A stretch of DNA of 64,000 nt, from assembly GCF_047338595.1 (NCBI RefSeq), contig NZ_JBLFBO010000015.1:1-64000 (forward strand), in the 5' to 3' direction. A program made the translations under genes and the position numbers. This document shows positions 53,526-62,451 of the stretch, piece after piece. The stretch comes from Nitrospira_D sp019636945. Its GTDB lineage: Bacteria > Nitrospirota > Nitrospiria > Nitrospirales > Nitrospiraceae. Below the pieces are notes generated by a model, which was not told where the DNA came from, ran no database searches, and saw nothing but the letters and a program-made list of their open reading frames with translations. Every line of letters starts with the position of its first letter. The stretch's first letter is position 1.

Positions 53526-55451
53526 TTAACCTCTCATTGAGACCGGTTCTTGCTCGAGCGGCATCCAAATACCGAGGATCGTGCCTTTGCCGACCTCGCT
53601 ACTGGCATAAATGTCTCCCCCGTGGGCTTCTATGATGTTCTTGCAAATTGCGAGCCCCAATCCGGTCCCGCTTCGTTTCCCGGATGTGACAAAGGGCTGA
53701 AATATCTGGCCGATCAGTTCCTGAGAAATTCCATGCCCCGCGTCTTTTACTTGAATCATGATCCCCGGGCGTTCCTCGCGAAACAACTCATCCGTGGTGA
53801 TTTGAATCGGAGACCCTCCATTGGGTGTCGCCTCTAAGGCATTGTGCACCACGTTCAGAAGCACTTGTCTCAGTTGATCACGGTCGGCGTGAACTTCGTT
53901 GATCATTGGCGACAGGTTGGTCTTGAGAGCGAGGTGTTTTTGTTCGAGCTGAGGGTGCAGCAATTTTGCCACTTCATTGACCAATTGAGTGAGATCAACG
54001 CGAGTCGGTGCAAGACGGCGAACACGTGCAAAGTCAACGATTTCATTGACGATGCGGTCCAACCGCCGAGTTTCCGCCAGGATGACTTCAACTTCCTTTC
54101 GTTTCGCGTCGGCAGGCTCAAAGTCATCCAACAGCACTTTGGCCGTCGACCCAATTCCAACCAACGGGTTCCTGAGCTCATGCGCAATACCTGCCGCAAC
54201 CTGCCCCAGCGTCGCCAAGTTTTCTGCCCGACTCAGTCGAACCTGCAGGCTTTCGAGAGCCGTAATGTCGATATTGAAACCCACATAGACGATATCCGAT
54301 GATTCCAAATCCATGATGGGGACATGTCGGCTTAAGATCTTTCGAACAACCCCGTCCTCATGGACAAACTGGAAGATTGTTTCACACGGTCGGCCTTCGG
54401 CCACTGCTTGAGCCAAGGTCGTAAGGACGCGGCTACGATCGGCAGGATGAATGCATTGGAGGAACGTGGCGGGCGCGACGTCCTTGTCCGGATCAAGCCC
54501 GGCTAACTGCTGATTGTATCGATTGCTGAATGTGACCTTCACGCCTTTCGTCATCACGATGCCGACGGGAGCATGGTCTACCAATCCCCGATACTTGGCT
54601 TCGGAAGCAGACAGGGACGCGTTCAATTTCTTGAGTGAATACTCCGAATGCTGGAGCTCCTCCACGTCTTGTCGGATTCGTGCGCTCATCGCGCCCATCA
54701 CTCTTGTCAATTCTCCGATCTCGTCCTTGCGATCAAGCTCCGGAATCTTGGGAACCGAATCGGCTGTCTCTGTATCCATAGCCTTCGAGAGATCGACGAG
54801 CGGAGCCACGATTGATCGAGCGATAACCGCGAGGCCCAGAGTGATGAGGGCAAGGGTCACAACCCCGCCAGCCAAGATAATAAAGATGGTTCGGATCTGA
54901 TCATAGTTCAACGCCGACAGTTCCTGTTGCGTCGTTTGCTGTTCCATTTCCTCAAAACGCCTCATCCAGGTGCGTATCTCAACCATGATTTCTCGGCTTT
55001 TCCCCTCGTGAATGTATCGAACAGCCTCTGTCTGCGAACCTGCCTTGACCGCGTCAACCAATCGCTCCTTCTCTTCGACTGATTTGGTGACGGCTTTTTG
55101 CAGTTCTCTGAATTGCTGATCCTCCTCTTTTGGAAGTCTGCCGACCAATTCCCGCTCGAATGTACGCAGCGTCTCTCGCCGTTGCTTAAACCCTTCGAAG
55201 TACTGGTCGTTTCTCGTGATCGAGTATCCCAGAAATGCCGTTTCCAGGTCGGCTACTGATCGCATGTATTGAGCCACCGTTTTCTGAAGGAGATAGCGCT
55301 CGTTCAGGCGTTCCTCGTCGTGGAAAAACGTGAGGACGTCCATCGAAAGCATCGCGCCTAACAGAAGCAGGAAGAGCAGAGGAACGGCAGGGATGAGCAG
55401 GAGCTTCGGAAGAATCGGAAGGCTGTCCAGAAACTTGTACAGAGCTTGCAT
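53526..55451 (-). CDS. Membrane sensor histidine kinase (HAMP-PAS-HisKA)
   Basis: A 641-aa kinase. Membrane segment 1 (about 15-37) and segment 2 (about 190-213) enclose a helical periplasmic sensor of CHASE3 or four-helix type (MRSVADLETAFLGYSITRND). HAMP (about 214-270), PAS (about 290-405), HisKA with the phosphorylated His in GIAHELRNPLVGIG, and HATPase with VVHNALEATPNGG, KDAGHGIS and GTGLGLAI follow. It is coupled to the complete regulator at 52140 and lies downstream of the degenerate one at 55562. The signal is unknown; the nearby SulP gene suggests an anion or a redox cue. Confidence 0.9.
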   Translation of the reverse strand: MQALYKFLDSLPILPKLLLIPAVPLLFLLLLGAMLSMDVLTFFHDEERLNERYLLQKTVAQYMRSVADLETAFLGYSITRNDQYFEGFKQRRETLRTFERELVGRLPKEEDQQFRELQKAVTKSVEEKERLVDAVKAGSQTEAVRYIHEGKSREIMVEIRTWMRRFEEMEQQTTQQELSALNYDQIRTIFIILAGGVVTLALITLGLAVIARSIVAPLVDLSKAMDTETADSVPKIPELDRKDEIGELTRVMGAMSARIRQDVEELQHSEYSLKKLNASLSASEAKYRGLVDHAPVGIVMTKGVKVTFSNRYNQQLAGLDPDKDVAPATFLQCIHPADRSRVLTTLAQAVAEGRPCETIFQFVHEDGVVRKILSRHVPIMDLESSDIVYVGFNIDITALESLQVRLSRAENLATLGQVAAGIAHELRNPLVGIGSTAKVLLDDFEPADAKRKEVEVILAETRRLDRIVNEIVDFARVRRLAPTRVDLTQLVNEVAKLLHPQLEQKHLALKTNLSPMINEVHADRDQLRQVLLNVVHNALEATPNGGSPIQITTDELFREERPGIMIQVKDAGHGISQELIGQIFQPFVTSGKRSGTGLGLAICKNIIEAHGGDIYASSEVGKGTILGIWMPLEQEPVSMRG

Positions 55452-55561
55452 GTGTTACGCCCATTCCGTCGGCACGGATCATCCACTCCGACCCTGCGCC
55501 CAGTCTTATCGCAGACAATTTTCCAGCAAGGGCTCGACGATCACTCCGCAGCCACGACAAC

Positions 55562-56731
55562 CTAAAAAGCCCCGGGCAGATCTCCCGGAGTCAGGGTTCG
55601 GCCCACACACAACATCATCGCCCGTTCAATCATGTTTTGAAGTTCACGCACATTCCCGGGAAATGGATACTGCTGAAGCGTCTTCACGGCTCTCGGATCG
55701 ATGTCCGTGACCTCCTTTCCAAGCTCCAACCCGTACTTCGTCATAAACAGTTTGGCGAGGGGTATGACGTCCTCGGTACGATTTCTGAGCGGCGGTACCA
55801 CCAAGGGCACGACATTGAGACGATAAAAGAGGTCCTCTCGAAATCGGCCGGCCGCTGCTTCTGCCTTGAGATCACGATAGGACGAGGCGATCACACGAAA
55901 ATCTCCGACAATATCCTCGGTTCCACCCAGTCTCCGATAGGATTGATCCTGCACAATACCGACGACTTTCCCTTGCATGGATAAGTCAAGATCGCCGATT
56001 TCGTCGACAAAGAGAGTACCGGTATCCACCTGGTCCAGCAGACCCAACTTCCTCCGCTCCGCCCCAGCGAAGGCCCCGCGCTCATATCCGAATAAGTCGC
56101 GCTCAAACCGCTGGGGTGAGAGCGTCGTACAACTGATCTTGACGAACGGACCTTTCCCCCGTGTGCTGCTGTGATGAATGACTTTGGCTAAATACTCTTT
56201 CCCGGTTCCGGTCTCCCCCATGAGCAGAACGGGCACATTGGCCAGTTGCATCAGATGCTGTAGCTGCCCGACCAGCGCCTTCATGGCAGGACTGTCCGCA
56301 ATGAGATCGTCTAAGTGATATTGTTCAGCTTGATGTTGCTGGTCGTGGAACACCCGTCGTCGCAATTGAATATGTTCTACCGCCCGAGTGACCACGCGTT
56401 CCACATCGTCCAAATCAATGGTCTTAATAAGAAAATCAAAGGCGCCGAGCTTCATGGCTTCGACGGCATCCTCGACCGTTCCATACGCGGTCAATAGCAC
56501 GACGAGCGATTCCCTCGTCTTGGCTCGCAACGCTTCCAGAACTTGTATGCCGTCTAATCCGGGCATCTTAAGATCCAGGAGAATCAAGTCCGGGGGGTCT
56601 TGCTCAACGACGGCAAGAAGTTCTTCTCCGGATTGGAAGGTCCGTACTCGATGTTGCATGCGACAGAGCAGTTTCTCCAGTGCAGCCCGAAAGGCAGCCT
56701 GATCATCAACGATGAAAATGCTGGCCTGCAT
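55562..56731 (-). CDS. Degenerate NtrC-like response regulator lacking DNA-binding domain
   Basis: A 389-aa protein with a good ribosome site (AAGGAGC). The receiver is intact (D9/D10, phosphoacceptor D53, K103). The AAA+ domain keeps Walker A (GETGTGKE, 172-179) and Walker B (FVDEIGDLD), but the sigma-54 loop reads GAFAGA (219-224) instead of GAFTGA, and the sensor I Asn is Tyr285 (IASSYRDL). The protein stops at DLPGAF, so the Fis helix-turn-helix is missing. It is unlikely to activate sigma-54 itself. It may titrate phosphate from the kinase, form mixed oligomers with the regulator at 52140, or bind another partner. Confidence 0.88.
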   Translation of the reverse strand: MQASIFIVDDQAAFRAALEKLLCRMQHRVRTFQSGEELLAVVEQDPPDLILLDLKMPGLDGIQVLEALRAKTRESLVVLLTAYGTVEDAVEAMKLGAFDFLIKTIDLDDVERVVTRAVEHIQLRRRVFHDQQHQAEQYHLDDLIADSPAMKALVGQLQHLMQLANVPVLLMGETGTGKEYLAKVIHHSSTRGKGPFVKISCTTLSPQRFERDLFGYERGAFAGAERRKLGLLDQVDTGTLFVDEIGDLDLSMQGKVVGIVQDQSYRRLGGTEDIVGDFRVIASSYRDLKAEAAAGRFREDLFYRLNVVPLVVPPLRNRTEDVIPLAKLFMTKYGLELGKEVTDIDPRAVKTLQQYPFPGNVRELQNMIERAMMLCVGRTLTPGDLPGAF

Positions 56732-56991
56732 CAGGTGATGCTCCTTCTCACTGGCACGTGGCTGGTCGGTCGGAAGACTGCGCCTCTTGCTCTTTCCCAG
56801 GACTGCGGGTTGCGAGCGCGAGGAGGGGCCTCACTCTGCTCAGGAAAATCCTGTCTCGTCATCCGAATGGGCATCCGGTGAGCCGGAGGCACTCCCGTAG
56901 TCACCACAGATGTTTCGACGATCATCGTCGCACTTCGGATGGGCCCTGAACATTTCACCGTCGCCGTGTCACACATATGCCATGCTGTCAC
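56731..56991 (-). CDS. Possible small ORF between SulP and regulator
   Basis: An 86-aa frame that overlaps the SulP 3' end by 23 bases and shares one base with the ATG of the degenerate regulator, so it fills the gap exactly. It has no recognisable motif, is rich in Arg and Pro, and has no ribosome site I trust. It may be a chance frame. Confidence 0.25.
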   Translation of the reverse strand: MTAWHMCDTATVKCSGPIRSATMIVETSVVTTGVPPAHRMPIRMTRQDFPEQSEAPPRARNPQSWERARGAVFRPTSHVPVRRSIT

Positions 56992-58729
56992 GCATCTGAT
57001 TCACCCGATAGGCCAGTGCATGCTTCGAATGAGCGACAAACCGTTCATTGCCCAGGATGACGCACCGATGACCTGCTTCGTGGCAACGCTCCTTGAAATA
57101 ATACACATACTCCATCGCCGTATGGTCAACGACATATCCTCTGAAAATGAGCAGAAACGTGTGTTGGGCCTGGGATTCTGCCAAGAGAAGATTGAGTCGC
57201 TCCTCGAGTTTCATGACGTTCATGCAACTGACGGAGGAGAGGTAAATCTTATATGGGTGTTTCATGTGCCCCCCTGACTCCGTCACTACAGGTACGCTTT
57301 CCGGCCCAGTACGACCATCCCCGATTCGAATAATTGGATCACGAAACAGCTCCTTAAAGGATGCCAGGATGGCGGATTGAAGGGTTTCGTTCTGTGCGGC
57401 TCGGAATTGTGGGGTGAAGGTCAAACCCATCAGCACGTCGCGGCACAACAGCACAATCTTTGCCACAACTCCCAGGAGCACCCCCACCAGGAGACTGGAC
57501 GTGAGGATCGTCCCGATCACGCAAGCCCCGGCAATCAGAATCTGCTCCCTCCCGATCGCCCATAATCGGAAAAACACGACCGGAGCGCACAGCCGCCAGC
57601 CGATAAAAATAAGCAGGGCCGCCAAAACCGTGATGGGAATCCGGTTAATCAGTGCGGTCCCAAACCAGAGAAAGAGAGCCATGAATCCGGCATAGTACGC
57701 ATTGGCCCACAAGGTTTTCCCGCCGACAAAGACGTTCGCCGTACTTTTTATTCCTCCAGGAATGATCATGAGTCCTCCGGCAAGACCCGAGAGCATGGTC
57801 GACACGCCCACCGTTCGCAGCGTCACGTTGGGGTCCGACCTCCTCTTGAAGGGATCAATCTTATCGATTGCACGGATCGTCGCAAGCGACTCCGTGGCAT
57901 TGATCAGGGTCAAGAGGACGACCGTCGTAAAAAGAGCAAACCACAGGTCAGGTCGTTCCCAGATAGCAATAAAATGTGGGAACTGCACTCCCTGGGCCAG
58001 GATGTTATTGGGAACGGAGATCAGATTCTCTTTAGGGATATGTAGTACCCCTCCCGCCACAGCCCCCCATACGACAACGAGTAAGGGGGAGTGAGCCCTG
58101 ACCCAAGGGTACTTATTGAGAAGTGCGCTGTTGAGGATAACGAGAAGAATGAGGCCGATGAGGCCGATGCTGAAGACCTGGATGTTCGGCGCCATGATTT
58201 GCGCGGGCAGACGACGGAGGGCTTCTGAAACGTCCCTCGTATAGGACCAATCCGAGTGGCCAAAGAGAGCAGGTATTTGTTGGATGATGATGAGGACTCC
58301 AATGGCCATCAACATCCCTTGCAATACGGAACTGGGGAAATACATTGCCAGGCGTCCGATGTCATATCTGCTCAGCAGGACCTGAATGGCCCCGGAAAGA
58401 CAGACGGCCACAAGAAAGAGAGGATACCCCTCGTCCAGATTCCCTCCGCCCAGGATCAATATCCCGGCTAAAGACGCTGGGGCCAGACCAACCGCCGGCC
58501 CGCCGATCGTGACATACGTGCCGCCGAGCAGCGGAAACACAAATCCAGCGATGATGGCTGACATCACCGCCGCAACAGGAGGGGCTCCCGAAGCGAGTGC
58601 GATACCGAGTGAAAGCGGCAAGGCCAGTAACGAGACCTGTAATCCGGCGAGGAGGTCATGACGCCAGTATTTCAGTCCAGGAACGCCGTTTGAGGGCTTT
58701 TCATCTCTGGAGAGCTGTTTCGTTTCCAA
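56969..58729 (-). CDS. SulP-family anion carrier with C-terminal STAS-like domain
   Basis: A 586-aa carrier. The transport domain (about 25-440) has the SulP start WRHDLLAGLQVSLLALPLSL and TYVTIGGPAVGLAPASLAGI; the last 110 residues form a STAS-like cytoplasmic domain (HPYKIYLSSVSCMNVMKLEE, FLLIFRGYVVDH). Translation starts at a TTG with GGGAG upstream. Substrate is probably bicarbonate or sulfate. It differs from the SulP at 19027, which has no STAS domain. A sigma-54-like promoter lies 163 bases upstream and a sigma-54 regulator cluster follows, so it is probably the regulated target of that cluster. Confidence 0.88.
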   Translation of the reverse strand: METKQLSRDEKPSNGVPGLKYWRHDLLAGLQVSLLALPLSLGIALASGAPPVAAVMSAIIAGFVFPLLGGTYVTIGGPAVGLAPASLAGILILGGGNLDEGYPLFLVAVCLSGAIQVLLSRYDIGRLAMYFPSSVLQGMLMAIGVLIIIQQIPALFGHSDWSYTRDVSEALRRLPAQIMAPNIQVFSIGLIGLILLVILNSALLNKYPWVRAHSPLLVVVWGAVAGGVLHIPKENLISVPNNILAQGVQFPHFIAIWERPDLWFALFTTVVLLTLINATESLATIRAIDKIDPFKRRSDPNVTLRTVGVSTMLSGLAGGLMIIPGGIKSTANVFVGGKTLWANAYYAGFMALFLWFGTALINRIPITVLAALLIFIGWRLCAPVVFFRLWAIGREQILIAGACVIGTILTSSLLVGVLLGVVAKIVLLCRDVLMGLTFTPQFRAAQNETLQSAILASFKELFRDPIIRIGDGRTGPESVPVVTESGGHMKHPYKIYLSSVSCMNVMKLEERLNLLLAESQAQHTFLLIFRGYVVDHTAMEYVYYFKERCHEAGHRCVILGNERFVAHSKHALAYRVNQMRDSMAYV

Positions 58730-59891
58730 TGAACGATTTCTCCCACATCTTGACCCGGTCTACCTCTTTGCGCCGGAAAGTCTCCATTATTATTTCGGAG
58801 AGCTTACGGATTTACCGTTCACCAACATGACAGCGGCAAAGACTCTTGTCGGTGTGAACAGAGATAGACCCCTGATATTTATCTTACTCAAAGCATATGT
58901 AATGCCAGGAACTGCTTTCCCAACCCACGCGGGACCGATCCTTGAGCCGAGCGGTACATACCTTCAATTCTTGGTGTCCGAGCTGAATCCATAACGCTCA
59001 CGATCCTTCAGGAATTCGGTCCTAGCGTAACAATGCCGCATCGTGCGGAATAGCATATGACTCACAGTGCGAATGCGATCATGCCTTGAGATGGTGGTTA
59101 TGACTCTAGATCTCCAATAGCTAATCCATTTTCTCCGGGAAGTCTTCGAAAAGTTGCACCTTGATACATTGACATAGCGCATACTGAGAGTGGCCTTAAT
59201 AAATCCCCGTATTGTATACAAAAGGAGATCCATATCATAGTGGCCTATCACTCTCACTTTCTATCCCTATAACTAGGTATCCCGGTTTTCCGTTGGAATC
59301 TTCCCTGAGTCCGGTTTGATTATTGAGTGGAATTGAGGGGATTGCTGGAACTCGCGGCCCAACCTTACTTAGTTGAAATCGGCCTGAGCATATTGCTTCC
59401 TTATAATTAGGATTATTCATTCGTCGCAGGTCCCATATGCAGAATCAGGAGTTCTGTTGCATCAACCATGGATTAATAGACTTCATACAATTGCCATGAT
59501 CCTCCAGCTAGCCATCTGACTAGCGCAGGACGGAGTTCGTATCCAACAAATACACACGGAGCCAATAGCACAGACAGAAATTCAAAAGTGAGCGATGACG
59601 CACCCACCGCTCAGTGCGAATAGGGGCTTGGATGGGGTGATCCCGTTTACGTCAAGACACATTTATCTTGAGTTGACGCTACCGATCCCACTCTCCCCTT
59701 TCCAATCAGCGTGATCCATAACCATCGACCATTCTGTACAGCGGCTCGCTTCTTGCTCCATTCCTTTCAGTACCGGGGATCGCGAGGGAAATAGGAGCAA
59801 TAGGTCGTCTACCCTCCCGTGCCAACAATCCCTGGAACAGACCTTTGCGCACAGTGTGTGAGCAATTTTCTGAGGAAGAAGGAGCTCTATT
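58730..59891. other. Long AT-richer intergenic stretch
   Basis: These 1160 bases have visibly lower GC than the surroundings and no convincing gene; a minus frame at 58964-59257 has no ribosome site or motif. It contains the sigma-54-like promoter at 58892, the 17-mer shared with 16675 (at 58744) and a weak stem TCAAGA/TCTTGA near 59658. Confidence 0.5.
58892..58907 (-). promoter_or_regulatory. Putative sigma-54 promoter of the second SulP operon
   Basis: On the minus strand TGGCATTACATATGCT has TGGCA at -24, exactly 10 bases, and ATGCT at -12. No TGTG-N6-CACA palindrome is seen upstream, so a different activator (most simply the one at 52140) may act here. Confidence 0.65.
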
Positions 59892-60560
59892 ATGCTATGG
59901 CTCACCCCTACCCCAGAACCCCATGGTCAAAGACACACAAGATTGGAACTCGGCAGGATCGCATTTATTCCACTCGTTCTCGTATTGAATATGGTGGTGG
60001 GTTGTGCCGCTGTACTTTCACCGATGAAGCCGGGGGCAATCGATTCGATACGATCGGACGAAGGGTTGGTGCTCGGTCGTATCCAGCTCACCGATACGAA
60101 CGGCGAGGCATTCCAGTCTCCCAAGAAACCGTTTCGTACGTCCTTCCATATGCAGTGGCGACTAAAGGAACAGACGGTAGGGAAGGAGTACGTTATCGAT
60201 CCCCTTCCGAAGGACGGACCGTTCCTGTTGAAACTACCAACCGGTTCTTACGAGCTCACGGCGTTGAATTTTGATACGGCCCTGGGCATCTGGCAGGCCT
60301 TCTTGCCGACGACATTTAGGGTCAGCTCCCAGGCCTGTACCTATCTGGGCACGTGGGATCTCCGCACGAGCGCTGGGTTTTTCAGTGGGTCCATTGTCCG
60401 CCATGTCGTTGATCAACATGCCCTTGCCGAAACCGACCTTCAAACTTTTGTGAATGAACGACTGAGCAATCCGATGGTGACCGAGCTGAGCTCCTTCACA
60501 GCGGGCCCATTATTGTTAACGTTTAGAACACAAGGAACGGAATTGACCTCACCACCGTGA
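59892..60560 (+). CDS. Lipoprotein of unknown function
   Basis: A 222-aa product with GAAGGAGC before the ATG. A hydrophobic stretch (IAFIPLVLVLNMVVG) ends in a lipobox-like VVGC at about residue 38, so it is probably a lipoprotein with a rather long basic n-region. The mature part is beta-rich (FLLKLPTGSYELTALNFD is typical of a small beta-sandwich), and no catalytic motif is visible. A short hairpin (TCCTGA-ACG-TCAGGA followed by TTTA) lies at 60574-60588 and may be the terminator. Confidence 0.65.
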   Translation: MLWLTPTPEPHGQRHTRLELGRIAFIPLVLVLNMVVGCAAVLSPMKPGAIDSIRSDEGLVLGRIQLTDTNGEAFQSPKKPFRTSFHMQWRLKEQTVGKEYVIDPLPKDGPFLLKLPTGSYELTALNFDTALGIWQAFLPTTFRVSSQACTYLGTWDLRTSAGFFSGSIVRHVVDQHALAETDLQTFVNERLSNPMVTELSSFTAGPLLLTFRTQGTELTSPP

Positions 60561-60660
60561 GATATTCACAAACTCCTGAACGTCAGGATTTATGCCGAAC
60601 GACTACTCCCTACTCCACATTTGGCTATAGTGACCATGACTCTTACAAAGGATGCCGACC

Positions 60661-60969
60661 ATGATGACAGCGTTAATGATTGTGTTTCGTTCATCAATGA
60701 GTGAGGATCTCCAGGTCGTGTTGCATGAAAGCGGGATTGCGGCCTACACCCTCATCAATAATGCCGAGGGCAAGGGAATTACCGGGAACGTCATAGGTTC
60801 GTTCTTCTATCCCGGGACCAACTCCGTGATCTTTGCGATGCTCCCCCCGGATCACGTTGAACGAACCATCACTGCTTTGAAGGCGTTTCACACTTCCCGC
60901 CTACAGAATTCACAGGGCCGGCCGATTCCATTTAAGCTGTTTTCCTTTCCCTGCACTGAACTGATTTGA
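60661..60969 (+). CDS. PII-like small protein, orphan
   Basis: A 102-aa protein from the ATG at 60661 (AAAGGATG upstream). The pattern LMIVFRSSMSEDLQVVLHES, then TLINNAEGKGITGNVIGSFF and NSVIFAMLPPDHVERTITAL, matches a beta-alpha-beta PII-like/DUF3240-type fold; NNAEGKG is similar to NNVSGKG in the DAB-linked PII-like proteins. It is not beside a transporter. An ATG at 60652 is too near the ribosome site. It may sense a small molecule for a target elsewhere. Confidence 0.6.
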   Translation: MMTALMIVFRSSMSEDLQVVLHESGIAAYTLINNAEGKGITGNVIGSFFYPGTNSVIFAMLPPDHVERTITALKAFHTSRLQNSQGRPIPFKLFSFPCTELI

Positions 60970-61371
60970 TGCGCGCGGGGTGATCGTCTTATTGACTGTC
61001 CTACCAACGCTCGCGCTGGAAGTGCTTACAATGCAACTGCGGGATCCCATAGTTGCGAAGCCCCTCTTACCCCTTTGTTTTGTTTTCCTCATCCCGTGCA
61101 AACGTTCACGATGTAGATCGCCTCGGCTATCTCTACAGGAGTGCCCCGGCTATTCTCGCGTCACAATTCCTATCGCTGAGCCCACCCCCTGTCTGCATTC
61201 TTCATGAGGGTGCGTTGTGTAATTGCTCGGCCGCGTCGCGAGGCCTGCGCGCGGACCTTAGAGGCGTACTCACTCGGCACGTCGAAGGTCTGAAGGGGAA
61301 AGCCCGCCGGCCACTGGGGTGTCGTAACAGTAGATCGACGGCTGCAACAGCAGAATGCTCAAGAATGTGGG
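60970..61371. other. Intergenic stretch with a partial repeat module
   Basis: No gene is seen. A diverged 3' module of the dispersed repeat lies at 61321-61370 (GATCGACGGCTGCAACAGCA, then AAGAATGTGGGCT), closest to copy 4. Confidence 0.5.
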
Positions 61372-61593
61372 CTATATTGTACTGACAGACGTCCCACGCA
61401 TACCACTCAGGGCGAGGCGTACTTTTGCCATGATTTCTTTGGACTCTTCCTCGGTGGAACGAAACGGCACCAGCCGCCGCCGCTGCCAGCCCCTCAGCTG
61501 AAACATCTTTTCCGAGGGTTTTGTTGGGGAGAGACACATCATTACAAGTTCTCTACCTTGGTTGTCTTCTAGAAGGATTCCCTTTACACGCAT
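61372..61593 (-). CDS. Small hypothetical protein
   Basis: A 73-aa product from the ATG at 61593 (GAGGAG upstream); a longer frame from 61659 is less likely. It is hydrophilic (VKGILLEDNQGRELVMMCLS, LRGWQRRRLVPFRSTEEE), with no signal or known motif. Isolated gene. Confidence 0.4.
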   Translation of the reverse strand: MRVKGILLEDNQGRELVMMCLSPTKPSEKMFQLRGWQRRRLVPFRSTEEESKEIMAKVRLALSGMRGTSVSTI

Positions 61594-61721
61594 ACTGTCA
61601 TTGCTCCTCTCAGGAGATCCTGGGAAACCAAGCTCGTACAGTTCGTGGCCAATGATCACCGTCCATCATCTGGTGACCTCTGTCGTATCGCCTATTGTCC
61701 CGATATGGAGTTCCCACTGAA

Positions 61722-62309
61722 TTACCGATTTCCAACTGGAAATTCGATAATCAAGCCACCCATCACGTCACCAATTTGATAATCCTTTTTCGGACTGTCT
61801 GGATGGCTGTTATGACAGGCCACGCACGCCGGGCTGAGCGCCACATCGGCATAAATCGCACGAAAGTAAGATTGACCATCGATCTTGACGGTACGCGTAA
61901 CCGGACGTTCCGGCTTGGTCCTGACGGTTTCCAGACTGTTCTTATCGATCTGATCGCGCGGACCATTCTTCCGATTAATTGGCCACAGACTGATCAATTG
62001 GTATCGAAGCCCCGTGGATTGGGTCGTAAACATCTGACTGGTCTCATTCACGATCTGAACAGGTAGCGGGATGGATTTTTTCTGATCACGCCACTCACCA
62101 CTTGCTTTGGCTGCGTCCTGCTCTTCCAGAGGAGAAACGACATGGGCCGTGTAGAACGCCCGATGGCTTTCTACGACGGCATGAATATAATCCGCAACCA
62201 CTTCCGGAGATAACCCGCGTATATCCGCCGCCCTTCCCTGCATTGGAAACCAAGGCAGAACAATCAAGGGGATTCCGACCATCCATGCACCCAGTTTTCT
62301 TTTCATCAT
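61722..62309 (-). CDS. Exported haem protein with DUF3365 (Tll0287-like) domain
   Basis: A 195-aa protein with a Sec signal peptide (MVGIPLIVLPWFPMQGRA). One c-type haem motif CVACH lies near residue 162 (SPACVACHNSHPDSP), followed by DYQIGDVMGGLIIEFPV, the end of the DUF3365/Tll0287 domain. It should be a periplasmic monohaem protein acting in redox sensing or electron transfer. GGGAGG precedes the start. It is 143 bases from the start of the outer membrane factor's 3' end and may not be co-transcribed with it. Confidence 0.85.
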   Translation of the reverse strand: MMKRKLGAWMVGIPLIVLPWFPMQGRAADIRGLSPEVVADYIHAVVESHRAFYTAHVVSPLEEQDAAKASGEWRDQKKSIPLPVQIVNETSQMFTTQSTGLRYQLISLWPINRKNGPRDQIDKNSLETVRTKPERPVTRTVKIDGQSYFRAIYADVALSPACVACHNSHPDSPKKDYQIGDVMGGLIIEFPVGNR

Positions 62310-62451
62310 GTTATTCGTTCCTCCCAGACTTCACGTATGTGGCCGCTTGCCACGTAGGTGCACCACGGCTCTGTCCTGGTGTGGAATAAGCTCATTTCTG
62401 AATCTCGGCCTCTTGGTCGGGCTACTCGCTATCGCGTCACGCAAGAACGCA

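Noticed and set aside
58964..59257. Minus-strand 97-aa frame in the AT-richer spacer
   Set aside because: No ribosome site, unusual composition (many Arg/Ser/Thr), no motif; probably chance.
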